Below, piece by piece: positions 7,793 to 16,472 of a DNA stretch of 28,849 nucleotides. Origin of the DNA: Rhodospirillales bacterium. GTDB lineage: Bacteria; Pseudomonadota; Alphaproteobacteria; Rhodospirillales; UBA2165. The position numbers and the translations under genes are program-made. Below the pieces are notes generated by a model, which had not been told where the DNA came from, searched no databases, and saw nothing but the letters and a program-made list of their open reading frames with translations. The first letter of the stretch is position 1. Each line of letters opens with the position of its first letter. Where the stretch lies: NCBI GenBank assembly GCA_013204125.1, contig JABMOP010000052.1:1-28849 (forward strand), written 5' to 3'.

Positions 7793-8575
7793 ATGGCGCA
7801 AAGCAAAACCGATAAGTTAAAAATTCAAGGCGCTGACATCGAAGTGGAGATATTGGGGCGCGGTAAGCCGCTGGTGCTACTCCATAGTGAAGGCGATTAC
7901 GAAGCCGCCTCAAAGGTGGTCCAGCATCTTTCGATGAAACACAAAATCTATATGCCGCGCATGCCCGGTTTCGGTAAATCCACCTTGCCCGATTGGGCGC
8001 GGTCCATCGATGATATCTCGTACATGTATCTGGATCTTTTGGATCATTACCGATTGGAAAAAGTGCCGGTGCTTGGATTTTCCGTTGGCGGCTGGATCGC
8101 TGCGGAAATGGCGACAAAAAGCTGCGCCCGTATCGGCGGCTTAGGGCTGGTCGGCGCCTTGGGCGTCAAATTCGGCGGCGCCTATGATCGCGATATCGAA
8201 GATATTTATTACCACACGCGGGAAAAAGTGGCGGCCGTCAGGTTTCACAATCTGGCGCTTGATCCACGCGCCGATTTATCCGGCCTATCGGAGCGCCAAG
8301 CCATTGCCATCGCCCGCCAACAAGAACATATCGCCAAGCTGTGCTGGGACCCTTACTTCCATAACCCGGCGTTGAAATATCGCTTAAGCCGAATTTCGGT
8401 GCCGACCTTGGTGGTCTGGGGCGCCAAGGACCAATTGACCAAACCCAAATACGGCCGCGCCTATGCCAAGCGTATCAAGGGCGCCAAATTCGCCGCCATT
8501 GCCAATGCCGGCCATTATCCGCATATCGAACAACCGGATGAATTTTTGAGACAGCTTAAATTATTTGTCCGCTGA
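7793..8575 (+). CDS. alpha/beta hydrolase
   Basis: A 260-residue single-domain alpha/beta hydrolase. The nucleophile elbow is GFSVGG (Ser97). The acid is probably the Asp in VVWGAKDQL and the catalytic His is in NAGHYPHIEQPDEF near the C-terminus. The usual oxyanion HG dipeptide is replaced by LLHSEGDYEAAS, as in several C-C or small-ester hydrolases. ATG 7793 has AGGGGGAG upstream. It opens a long same-strand run and is 18 bases from the luciferase-like monooxygenase gene. The two are likely a functional pair, with the hydrolase acting on the oxygenated or ring-opened product (inference). A weak -35/-10 pair, TTGTTT (7739) and TAAACT (7761) with a 16-base spacer, could drive the run but is not strong enough to list. 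Confidence 0.88.
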   Translation: MAQSKTDKLKIQGADIEVEILGRGKPLVLLHSEGDYEAASKVVQHLSMKHKIYMPRMPGFGKSTLPDWARSIDDISYMYLDLLDHYRLEKVPVLGFSVGGWIAAEMATKSCARIGGLGLVGALGVKFGGAYDRDIEDIYYHTREKVAAVRFHNLALDPRADLSGLSERQAIAIARQQEHIAKLCWDPYFHNPALKYRLSRISVPTLVVWGAKDQLTKPKYGRAYAKRIKGAKFAAIANAGHYPHIEQPDEFLRQLKLFVR

Positions 8576-8593
8576 AGAAGGGGAGCCTAGCCA

Positions 8594-9811
8594 ATGGAAC
8601 TTTATCATTTTACCGAAATGCCCTGGCCGCATTTGCCGCCGGACGAAGAATTCACGTCCATGCGGGTGAACCTGCCGAGCAGCGTCTATGACCCGGTAAT
8701 AGGCGCCGATCTTTATCATTCCTATCTCGATCAATATGTGCTGGCCGACAGGCTCGGGCTCAACTGCATGGTGAACGAACATCATCAAACGGCCACCTGC
8801 CTTAGCCCGTCCGGAGCGCTGCAGATGGCTATCCTGGCCCGCGAAACCAAGAACGCGCGGCTTTGTATCCTCGGCAATCCGATTGCCAATATGGCCGACC
8901 CAATCCGCTGCGCCGAAGAAATGGCGATGATCGACAATATATCGCACGGCCGCTTGGAATGTGGCTTCGTGCGCGGCGTGCCGTATGAATTATTTTCCTC
9001 CAACCGTAATCCGACCGAAACTTCGGAACGGCTTTGGGAATCTATTGATCTGGTTATCAAGGCCTGGACCACCCATGACGGGCCCTTCAATTACGAAGGC
9101 AAATGGATCCATAAACGCCAAGTGAATGTGTGGCCGCGCCCCTATCAGCAGCCGCATCCTCGGATTTGGACGACGGGTGGTTCCAGCCTCGCCCATGCCT
9201 GCCGTTCGATCGAGCGCGGCTTTACCTTCGCCATGTTCCTAACACCCGCCGACAAAATGGCGAAAATGTTTAATGGGGTGCGCGATTTTTGCCGGGACAA
9301 AAACTTGCCGCAACCGGCCGACGATCAATTCGCCTTCATGCCCCTGGTCGCCGTCGGCGAAACCGAGGAAGAAGCGCGCAAAATGATCGATAAGGTGTTC
9401 TGGTACGTCACCCATAACAAGGCCGAATTGCAATTCCGGGCGCCGCCGGGTTATGTGGAAACGGAGTTATTCGCCAAATTCGTGACCGGCGAATTTACCG
9501 GCGGGCGGACCGACGCCATTCGCACCCAGGGCATGGAATATTTCCGCGATAACCACGTGGCGATCTATGGTACACCCGAAAGTGTGGTCAAACAGATCAA
9601 GGATCTGTACCGCAAAGTCGGTGGTTTCGGCCATTTAATCGCGATGCTTCATTCGGGCGATATGAGCTTCAACATGACCAAAAAAAGCATGACCTTGTTC
9701 GCCAAAGAAGTCATGCCGCACATAAAGCATCTGGGTTCCATCAGCCCGGAATTTGGGCCGCTGGCGGACCGCAAGAAAACGTCTAAACGGAAAAAGAAAA
9801 AGGCAGCTTGA
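8594..9811 (+). CDS. luciferase-like (LLM class) flavin-dependent monooxygenase
   Basis: A 405-residue TIM-barrel oxidoreductase of the bacterial luciferase-like family. These enzymes use reduced FMN from a separate reductase and O2 to oxidise or cleave small substrates. Recognisable features are the N-terminal strand with LYHFTEMPW, the NEHHQT motif (around residue 62), the GRLECGFVRGVPYEL segment (around 119-133) and the RPYQQPHPRIWTTGG region (around 180). The C-terminus ends in a strongly basic tail (KKTSKRKKKKAA) beyond the expected fold. No flavin reductase gene is adjacent, so FMNH2 must come from elsewhere. Its place between an alpha/beta hydrolase and hyuA/hyuB suggests oxidation or ring-opening of a nitrogenous compound, similar in logic to RutA with RutD. 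That role is inference. Confidence 0.88.
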   Translation: MELYHFTEMPWPHLPPDEEFTSMRVNLPSSVYDPVIGADLYHSYLDQYVLADRLGLNCMVNEHHQTATCLSPSGALQMAILARETKNARLCILGNPIANMADPIRCAEEMAMIDNISHGRLECGFVRGVPYELFSSNRNPTETSERLWESIDLVIKAWTTHDGPFNYEGKWIHKRQVNVWPRPYQQPHPRIWTTGGSSLAHACRSIERGFTFAMFLTPADKMAKMFNGVRDFCRDKNLPQPADDQFAFMPLVAVGETEEEARKMIDKVFWYVTHNKAELQFRAPPGYVETELFAKFVTGEFTGGRTDAIRTQGMEYFRDNHVAIYGTPESVVKQIKDLYRKVGGFGHLIAMLHSGDMSFNMTKKSMTLFAKEVMPHIKHLGSISPEFGPLADRKKTSKRKKKKAA

Positions 9812-9871
9812 TCGACACCTAAACCGCCATCTAAAATCAACGGTAACAACAAACGCCAGGGAACACATTCA

Positions 9872-11965
9872 TTGGCCAATCAATCACAACCTGCCTCAGC
9901 CATCCGGCTGGCCGCTGATATCGGCGGCACCTTCACCGATATTGCCTCGTTCGATGAAAAAACCGGACGGCTGAGTTTCGGTAAAAAGCTATCGACGCCC
10001 GATAGCCTGGTCGATGGTATCGAAGCCGGCGCCGATGAGGCGGGCGCCGATTTTGCCGAAGCGGGCTTGTTCCTGCATGGCAGCACCATTGCCATCAACA
10101 CGATGCTGGAACGCACCGGCGCTAAAACCGCGCTGGTTATCACCGAAGGTTTCCGCGATGTCTATGAGATTGGCCGGGTCAACCGCCCCGATGCCTACAA
10201 TCTTTATTTCAAAAAGCACGAACCGCTGATCGAACGCGCATTGCGTTTTGAAGTGAACGAACGGATGTATGCGGAAGGCGAAGTTTACCGCCCTCTGATT
10301 GATGCGGAAGTCGAAGCGCTGGCGACGCGGTTGGGCGAAATGGGCATCGAAGCGACGGCTATTTTGTTTTTGCATTCCTATCGCAATCCGGACCACGAAA
10401 TACGCGCCAAAAAAATATTCGAGCGCATCAATCCCGATATGTTTGTTTCGGTGTCGCACGAACTAAGCCAAGAATATCGGGAGTTCGAGCGCACATCGAC
10501 GGTCGCCGCCAACGCCTATATCGGACCGAAGGTGCGCGACTATTTGAGCGGTATCGAAGCTCGCATTGCCGGCGCCGGTTTCAATGGCTCCTTCCTGGTG
10601 GTGCAATCGACGGGCGGGCTCTATGAAGTGGCGCAAGCCAAAACCGATTGCGTCCATATGCTGGAATCAGGGCCTGCCGCCGGGGTCATCGGCACCAAAG
10701 CTTTGTGCGATGTGCTTGAAATTGAAGACGCTATTTCATTCGACATGGGCGGCACCACGGCAAAATCCGGCGTCATTTACCAAGGCACGCCTTTAACCAC
10801 CGGCGGCGCCCTGATCGGCGGCTATGACCGGGCACTGCCTATTCAAGTGGCGATGATGGATATTTTCGAGGTTGGCACCGGCGGTGGCTCGATTGCCCAT
10901 TTGAGCGAAGGCGGATCGCTGCGGGTCGGGCCTGAAAGCGCCGGCGCCCAGCCCGGCCCGGTATGCTACGGCCAGGGCGGCGAGGAGCCGACGGTCACCG
11001 ACGCCAATCTTATTCTCGGACGCTTGGCGGTGGACCGCTTCCTCGGCGGCGACATGCGCCTGGATTTAGAGGCCGCCGAAAAGGCGATGAAAATCAAGGT
11101 CGCCGATCCGCTGGGCTTAAGCGTGACCGAGGCCGCCGACGGTATTTTGCGCATCGCCAACACCGCCATGTCCTACGCGGTCAAGGGCGTCACCACCGAG
11201 CGCGGATACGATGCCGCCAGCTTCGCCATGGTCGCCATCGGCGGCGCCGGGCCTTTGCATGCGTCCGATGTTGCGCGCGAAATTGGTATGGGCCAAATAA
11301 TTATTCCACAAGCACCCGGTTATTTTTCCGCCTTTGGCATGTTGTTTTCAGATTTGCGCTACGATTATGTGCGCACTTGGCCGGTGCGGCTTGCCGACGC
11401 AGACTTTGCGGAGATCGAACCCATTTACGGCGAAATGGAAGATACCGGGCGCGCCGCCATCGAACGCACATCGGTAAAATCGGGCGAAATTGTGATCACC
11501 CGCGCCGCCGATATGCGCTATGTCGGGCAGGAACATGCGGTGACGGTCGAATTGCCGCTGGCGCTGTTCAAAGCCCAGGACCGGGACGGCATCAAAGCTG
11601 AATTCGACCGCGTTCATAAAATCCGCTATGGCACTTCGGCGCCGGCCGAGCGCGCCGAAATTGTCAGTCTCCGCAGCGCCATCACTGGTTTGATGCAAAA
11701 ACCGCCGCTGGAAACCATTCAAGAAGGCGCCGAGACGCCGCCGGACGCAGCCCTTACCGGAACGCGGCCTGTCTATTTCACCGAAGCGGGCGGCTTTATT
11801 GAAACACAGACTTATGACCGCGATCTTCTTTTGGCGGGCAACCAAATTGACGGCCCGGCGGTTATCGAAGAACACGCTTCGACGACCATCGTTGCGCCCG
11901 GCGATAAAGTTTCGGTCGATGGTCTTGGTAACTTGATGATATCAGCGCATGGAGTGAGCCGATGA
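9872..11965 (+). CDS. hyuA: hydantoinase/oxoprolinase subunit A (HyuA family)
   Basis: A 697-residue ATP-binding subunit of the ASKHA fold. The phosphate loop ADIGGTFTDI lies near residues 15-24, GFRDVYEIGR near 95, and a second nucleotide motif FDMGGTTAKSG near 290. HyuA works with HyuB in ATP-dependent hydrolysis of cyclic amides: hydantoins, 5-oxoproline or caprolactam. There is no ATG at the right place. The TTG start at 9872 is chosen because AGGGAA precedes it by eight bases. The stop overlaps the hyuB start in ATGA, so translation is coupled. Related acetone and acetophenone carboxylases need additional subunits, which are absent here, favouring lactam or hydantoin hydrolysis. The substrate is not determined by sequence. 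Confidence 0.92.
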   Translation: MANQSQPASAIRLAADIGGTFTDIASFDEKTGRLSFGKKLSTPDSLVDGIEAGADEAGADFAEAGLFLHGSTIAINTMLERTGAKTALVITEGFRDVYEIGRVNRPDAYNLYFKKHEPLIERALRFEVNERMYAEGEVYRPLIDAEVEALATRLGEMGIEATAILFLHSYRNPDHEIRAKKIFERINPDMFVSVSHELSQEYREFERTSTVAANAYIGPKVRDYLSGIEARIAGAGFNGSFLVVQSTGGLYEVAQAKTDCVHMLESGPAAGVIGTKALCDVLEIEDAISFDMGGTTAKSGVIYQGTPLTTGGALIGGYDRALPIQVAMMDIFEVGTGGGSIAHLSEGGSLRVGPESAGAQPGPVCYGQGGEEPTVTDANLILGRLAVDRFLGGDMRLDLEAAEKAMKIKVADPLGLSVTEAADGILRIANTAMSYAVKGVTTERGYDAASFAMVAIGGAGPLHASDVAREIGMGQIIIPQAPGYFSAFGMLFSDLRYDYVRTWPVRLADADFAEIEPIYGEMEDTGRAAIERTSVKSGEIVITRAADMRYVGQEHAVTVELPLALFKAQDRDGIKAEFDRVHKIRYGTSAPAERAEIVSLRSAITGLMQKPPLETIQEGAETPPDAALTGTRPVYFTEAGGFIETQTYDRDLLLAGNQIDGPAVIEEHASTTIVAPGDKVSVDGLGNLMISAHGVSR

Positions 11966-13713
11966 CAGGCGATAAATATCCTGCCACCAATCCGGTGACC
12001 ACCGAGATCGTGCGCAATGGCGTCATCGCCGTGACCGAGGAAATGAAGACCAACCTCATGCGGACGGCCTACAACACCATCATTTACGAAGCCTTGGATT
12101 TCACCACCGGACTTTTCACCAACGAGGGGGAGACCATTTCCATCGGCATCGGCCTGCCGATGTTTATTCGCGGTATGTCGGAAACCGTGAAAGCGAAGAT
12201 CAATCACTTCGGCTATGACAATATCAAACCCGGCGATATTTTGGTCACCAATGATGCCTATACAACAGGCAGCCATTTGAACCACGTCACATTTTCGCTA
12301 CCGCTTTTTGAAGATGGTGAGTTGATAGCTTTTGCCTGTTGCATGGCCCATTGGATTGATATCGGCGGCACGCTTGGCGGTATGACCACTGATATTTTTT
12401 CCGAAGGGTTGCAAATCCCGATCTGCAAATATGCGGATCAAGGCGAGGTCAATACGCTTTTGGAAGATATCATCCGTATGAACGTGCGCGTCCCGGCGCG
12501 CGCCATGGGCGATCTTCGGGCTCAACTTACGGCGATCAAAACCGGGGAGCGGCGTTTCCTGGAACTCGTCCATCGCTATGGCAAGGACGCGGTGCTGCAA
12601 TCGATTGCCGCTATTATGGACAATTCAGAAGCCGCCGCCCGCCAACACACCCTGACCATTCCGGACGGTGTTTACGAAGCCGAATCCTATATGGACGACG
12701 ACGGCGTCACCATCGGCAAGCCGGTCCCTATTCGCGTCCGCGTCGAAGTTAAGGGGGATGAGCTGACCGTCGATATGACCAATGTTTCCGAACAAGTACG
12801 CGGGTTTTATAATTCCGGCGCCACCGCCGGTTATGCCTGCGCCCAGGTCGCGTTCAAATGCCTAACCTCACCGACCGATTACCCGATCAATGATGGCTCT
12901 TTCCGCAATCTCAATGTGATATTGCCGCCGGGAAAAGTGGTCAGCGCGGTGCGCCCCGCGGCCATGCGCTGGTGGATGACGTTCCCGATGACCGTGGTCG
13001 ATACGGTGTTCAAAGCCATGCAACCGGCTATCCCCGACCGGGTGATCGCCGGCCACCATGCGGATTTAGTAGTCTGCATGCTGCACGGCATCAATCCCAA
13101 GACCAAAGAATTCTATATGTCCAGCTTCGGCCCGCAAGGCGGCGGTTGGGGCGCCAAGCAAAGTGAGGACGGTGTTTCAGGCACCGTTTGCATCAATGAC
13201 GGCGACACCCATAACAGCCCCAACGAGCAGACCGAAGCCAAATCGCCGGTCATTGTGGAACGCTATGCGCTTATTCCCGATTCCGGCGGCGCCGGTGAAT
13301 ATCGGGGCGGATTGGGCGTCGAGCGGGTCGTGCGTGCGCGCTTCGATGCGGTCTTCAACACCCAAGTTGACCGCGTCCATTGCGCGCCTTGGGGCCTAGA
13401 AGGCGGCGGCGATGCTATGGGCAATAGCGTCGCGTTGGAACTGGACGGTGAATGGAAAGATGATTTCGCTAACGCCAAGGTGCTGACGGCGCATTTGAAA
13501 GCCGGCGAAGCCTTTAATCTACGTTCCGGCGGCGGCGGCGGGTATGGATCACCATCTGCAAGGCCGCCGGAAAAAGTTCGCTACGATGTTGAACAAGGGT
13601 ATGTATCGCCTGAAAAAGCGAAAGAGCTTTATGGCGTTGTGGTCGATCCGGAAACTTTTGAATTGGATGAAGCTGCAACCAAAAATTTACGCGCAGCAAT
13701 GGCCACGCCATGA
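11962..13713 (+). CDS. hyuB: hydantoinase/oxoprolinase subunit B (HyuB family)
   Basis: A 583-residue partner of HyuA. Family motifs are GDILVTNDAYTTGSHLNH (around residues 93-110) with the metal-binding Asp and His, the MAHWIDIGG stretch that follows, and the glycine-rich FGPQGGGWGAKQ and GGAGEYRGGLG segments in the C-terminal half. It completes the ATP-dependent amidohydrolase complex in the cytoplasm, attacking the phosphorylated amide made by HyuA. The start overlaps the hyuA stop (ATGA), and the stop overlaps the following dehydrogenase start (ATGA), so the three genes form a translationally coupled core. The length is normal for the family and I see no disruption. Confidence 0.92.
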   Translation: MTGDKYPATNPVTTEIVRNGVIAVTEEMKTNLMRTAYNTIIYEALDFTTGLFTNEGETISIGIGLPMFIRGMSETVKAKINHFGYDNIKPGDILVTNDAYTTGSHLNHVTFSLPLFEDGELIAFACCMAHWIDIGGTLGGMTTDIFSEGLQIPICKYADQGEVNTLLEDIIRMNVRVPARAMGDLRAQLTAIKTGERRFLELVHRYGKDAVLQSIAAIMDNSEAAARQHTLTIPDGVYEAESYMDDDGVTIGKPVPIRVRVEVKGDELTVDMTNVSEQVRGFYNSGATAGYACAQVAFKCLTSPTDYPINDGSFRNLNVILPPGKVVSAVRPAAMRWWMTFPMTVVDTVFKAMQPAIPDRVIAGHHADLVVCMLHGINPKTKEFYMSSFGPQGGGWGAKQSEDGVSGTVCINDGDTHNSPNEQTEAKSPVIVERYALIPDSGGAGEYRGGLGVERVVRARFDAVFNTQVDRVHCAPWGLEGGGDAMGNSVALELDGEWKDDFANAKVLTAHLKAGEAFNLRSGGGGGYGSPSARPPEKVRYDVEQGYVSPEKAKELYGVVVDPETFELDEAATKNLRAAMATP

Positions 13714-14606
13714 GCGAAGCAATCGGATTTATCGGTGTCGGCAATATGGGCGGGCCTATGTGCCGCAATTTGCTTCAAGCCGGCTATGAATTGACGATAT
13801 ACGATATCGATGAAGAAGCGCTTAAGCCCCTGGTTGAGCTTGGCGCTACGCGGGCGGATACTCCGGCGGCGGTGGCATCGGCGGTTGAAATTGTGCTGGT
13901 CAGCCTGCCGACCCCCGATATTGTGCGCCAAATCGCGCTCGGTCCCAGCGGCATCTCTTCGGGCAACCGGGTCAATACTTATATCGACTTGTCGACCACC
14001 GGCCCCAAGGCCGCCGAGGAAATTTCGGCAGCCCTGGCCGATCATGATATTGCGACGGTCGATAGCCCGGTAAGCGGCGGCGTATCGGGCGCAATTGCCG
14101 GCACGGTTGCGGTGATGGCCGCCTGTTCCGAAGATCATTTGGCGCGTGTGCGGCCGATATTGGAAGTGATCGGCAATGTTTTTCATGTCGGCGAAACGCC
14201 GGGCCTTGGCCAAACCATGAAGCTTGCCAATAATTTATTATCGGCGACGGCGCTCGCCATTTCATCGGAGGCCATGGTTATGGGCGTTAAGGCGGGGCTC
14301 GATCCCCGCATCATGCTCGACGTCATAAATGCCGGGTCCGGTAAGAACACCGCGACCGATGGAAAGTTTGCCGGCGCCATCATTCCGCGCAGCTTTGATT
14401 TAGGATTTTCGGTCGGCTTGATGCACAAAGACGTCAAATTGTGCCTGGAAGAAGGCACTGCCATGGGCGTTTCCATGGATTTGGCGGCCACCGTTGGCGA
14501 TATGTGGGACCGCGCATTGGACGAGCTTGGCGCCAATGCGGATTTTTCCGAAATTGTCAAATGCGTCGAAACGCGTTCCGGCGTCGAAGTAAAGCTGCCC
14601 GATTAG
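13710..14606 (+). CDS. beta-hydroxyacid dehydrogenase (3-hydroxyisobutyrate dehydrogenase family)
   Basis: A 298-residue NAD(P)-dependent dehydrogenase. The Rossmann motif GVGNMGG (residues 9-15), the substrate loop DSPVSGGVSGA (118-128) and the catalytic Lys171 in MKLANNLL identify the family, which interconverts 3-hydroxyisobutyrate, tartronate or succinate semialdehydes and their hydroxyacids. Asp32 or Asp34 after the second strand (IYDIDEE) suggests NAD rather than NADP (inference). The start is embedded in the hyuB stop, so its substrate is probably a product of that pathway, for instance a semialdehyde left after ring cleavage and amide hydrolysis. A lactonase-like gene follows 21 bases later with its own AAAGGGG site. 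Confidence 0.9.
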   Translation: MSEAIGFIGVGNMGGPMCRNLLQAGYELTIYDIDEEALKPLVELGATRADTPAAVASAVEIVLVSLPTPDIVRQIALGPSGISSGNRVNTYIDLSTTGPKAAEEISAALADHDIATVDSPVSGGVSGAIAGTVAVMAACSEDHLARVRPILEVIGNVFHVGETPGLGQTMKLANNLLSATALAISSEAMVMGVKAGLDPRIMLDVINAGSGKNTATDGKFAGAIIPRSFDLGFSVGLMHKDVKLCLEEGTAMGVSMDLAATVGDMWDRALDELGANADFSEIVKCVETRSGVEVKLPD

Positions 14607-14627
14607 GGAAAAAGGGGACGGCACAAG

Positions 14628-15434
14628 ATGACCGCCTTAGAACCTTACGAAATTTACGCGATCAAATACGCCCATTTGGAACGGCGGCGTTCCGAAAACT
14701 TTATCGGCGGCGATCCCCATGACGGCCCGATGCCGCTGGATTATTTCGTTTGGGCGATCACCGGGGCGAATGGAACCTATATACTGGATACCGGTTTCGA
14801 TAAATCCCAAGCGAAATTACGGGGGCGTCAATTATTGCTCGATCCCGGCGAAGGATTGAAGCGCATCGGCATCGACGCCGGGCAAGTGGAAGACGTCATC
14901 ATCAGCCACATGCATTACGACCATGCCGGCAATCACGATCTCTTTCCGAAAGCCCGCTATCATCTGCAAGACAGCGAAATGGCGTTTTCGACCGGCCGCC
15001 ATATGTGTGATGAAGCCTCGTCGCATCCGTTTTCTGTCGATGACGTGACCCAAATGGTGCGCCGCGTATTTGCCGGGCGTGTCCAATTTCACGACGGCGA
15101 CGGCGAAATAGCCCCCGGCCTCAGCGTGCATAAAATTGGCGGCCATACCATGGGATTGCAGGTTACGCGCGTCTGGACGGCGCGCGGCTGGGTGGTCTTG
15201 GCTTCGGACGCCGCGCATTTTTATGCAAATATGTATGAGGCGCGGCCGTTTCCCATTGTCTATGATGTCGATGAGATGCTGGCGGGGTTCAAAACTATCC
15301 AGGCCCTCGCTTCGTCGCCGGATCACGTCATTCCCGGCCACGATCCGTTGGTGCTCAGCCGCTACCCGGCGTTTGCACCGGATCTTGAAGGCATTGTCGC
15401 GCGGTTAGATGTGGAACCCGAACCAGCAATGTGA
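14628..15434 (+). CDS. metallo-beta-lactamase-fold hydrolase, N-acyl-homoserine-lactonase-like
   Basis: A 268-residue protein. The zinc motif HMHYDH lies at residues 94-99, later ligands in KIGGHTMG (His), ASDAAHF (Asp) and IPGHDPL (His). The arrangement is that of the AttM/AiiA lactonase group, and the N-terminal KYAHLERRRSENFIGGDPHDGPMPLDYF stretch is typical of them (the part visible before the zinc site). It should open lactone or similar cyclic ester bonds in the cytoplasm. Within this operon a role on a pathway lactone is as plausible as quorum-signal degradation; I see no acyl-homoserine-lactone synthase or LuxR gene here. ATG 14628 has AAAGGGGA upstream, and the gene ends the continuous catabolic run. 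Confidence 0.88.
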   Translation: MTALEPYEIYAIKYAHLERRRSENFIGGDPHDGPMPLDYFVWAITGANGTYILDTGFDKSQAKLRGRQLLLDPGEGLKRIGIDAGQVEDVIISHMHYDHAGNHDLFPKARYHLQDSEMAFSTGRHMCDEASSHPFSVDDVTQMVRRVFAGRVQFHDGDGEIAPGLSVHKIGGHTMGLQVTRVWTARGWVVLASDAAHFYANMYEARPFPIVYDVDEMLAGFKTIQALASSPDHVIPGHDPLVLSRYPAFAPDLEGIVARLDVEPEPAM

Positions 15435-15476
15435 TTAACTTTATTCCATAAAAATTAGGTCAGGGAGAAATGGATC

Positions 15477-16382
15477 ATGGACGACGCCATCAGATGGCCC
15501 AAAAAAACCAGGGAAATTCATAGCAATCATTTTGATTCAACCGTCTGGAACGATTTTAAGTTCCGCGACGATGATATTTTTATCGCCACTTGGGCTAAGG
15601 CCGGCACCACTTGGGTCCAGCAAATTCTTAGCCAATTGATATTCAACGGCGAAGAAGGCTTGGCGGTTGCCGATATGTCACCCTGGCTGGATTTGCGGAT
15701 ACCGCCCAACGAAGTGAAATTGGCGGCCCTAGAAGAACAAACCCATCGCCGTTTCATAAAAACGCATTTGCCGGTTGATGCATTGGTCTTTTCAGAAAAG
15801 GCCAAATACATCTATATCGCCCGCGATGGCCGGGATGTGTTGTGGAGTGTCTATAATCATCATTCGACGGCCAATGATTTTTGGTACGAAGCGTTGAACG
15901 ATACACCGGGTCTCGTTGGCCCGCCCATGGGCCGTCCGGTAGATTCCATTATCCAATATTACCATGACTGGCTTGATAAGGACGGTTATCCCTTCTGGTC
16001 GTTTTGGGAAAATATTAGAACATGGTGGGAAATCCGCGATCTGCCCAATGTGAAGCTCATTCATTTCAGCGCCCTCAAAAAGGACATGCCGGGCGAAATT
16101 CGCGCCATAGCAGAATTCATTGATATTCCCATCGACGAAAGCAAATGGGACGAAATTCTTCATCATTGCAGCTTCGATTATATGAAAGCTAATGCCACGG
16201 CCAGCGTACCTTTGGGCGGCGCCTTTTGGGATGGCGGCGCCGAACAATTCATCCACAAGGGCGAAAATGGGCGTTGGCGCGACATGCTGAGCGATGAAGA
16301 TAGCGCCAAATATGAAAACATGGCGGTGGCCGAATTGGGCGAAGACTGTGCCCGCTGGCTGGCGAGCGGCGAGCTTCCCTAA
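15477..16382 (+). CDS. PAPS-dependent sulfotransferase (SULT-like)
   Basis: A 301-residue cytosolic-type sulfotransferase. The 5'-phosphosulfate loop is WAKAGTTW (residues 39-46), the catalytic His96 sits in IKTHLP, and the 3'-phosphate loop is IARDGRDVLWSVYNH (114-128). The C-terminal HKGENGRWRDML matches the RKGxxGDWK-type PAPS-binding motif. The presence of all four elements indicates an active enzyme that transfers sulfate from PAPS to an alcohol, phenol or amine acceptor. The acceptor is unknown. ATG 15477 is preferred to the out-of-frame ATG 15470 because the AGGGAG site is correctly spaced. The next gene is adenylyl-sulfate kinase, which makes PAPS, strongly supporting the function. 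Confidence 0.92.
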   Translation: MDDAIRWPKKTREIHSNHFDSTVWNDFKFRDDDIFIATWAKAGTTWVQQILSQLIFNGEEGLAVADMSPWLDLRIPPNEVKLAALEEQTHRRFIKTHLPVDALVFSEKAKYIYIARDGRDVLWSVYNHHSTANDFWYEALNDTPGLVGPPMGRPVDSIIQYYHDWLDKDGYPFWSFWENIRTWWEIRDLPNVKLIHFSALKKDMPGEIRAIAEFIDIPIDESKWDEILHHCSFDYMKANATASVPLGGAFWDGGAEQFIHKGENGRWRDMLSDEDSAKYENMAVAELGEDCARWLASGELP

Positions 16383-16388
16383 TCCAGA

Positions 16389-16417
16389 TTGTTGCTTGAG
16401 GCTCGCTTTGCGATAAT
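16389..16417 (+). promoter_or_regulatory. candidate sigma-70-type promoter for cysC
   Basis: TTGTTG (16389-16394) and GATAAT (16412-16417, five of six consensus bases) are separated by 17 bases in the 90-base gap before cysC. The -35 box is weak, so this is a suggestion from pattern only. Confidence 0.35.
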
Positions 16418-16472
16418 TTAGAAGGCTTCGTCAATAAGAACTTCATTCATAAATGTAAAAGAGAAACAGGCG

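Noticed and set aside
9872..13713. HyuA/HyuB as acetone or acetophenone carboxylase
   Set aside because: The extra small subunits found in those enzymes are not encoded nearby, so the hydantoinase/oxoprolinase reading is simpler.
14628..15434. Quorum-quenching locus
   Set aside because: No LuxI/LuxR genes are in the window; the zinc-hydrolase family acts on many lactones and the gene sits in a catabolic run.
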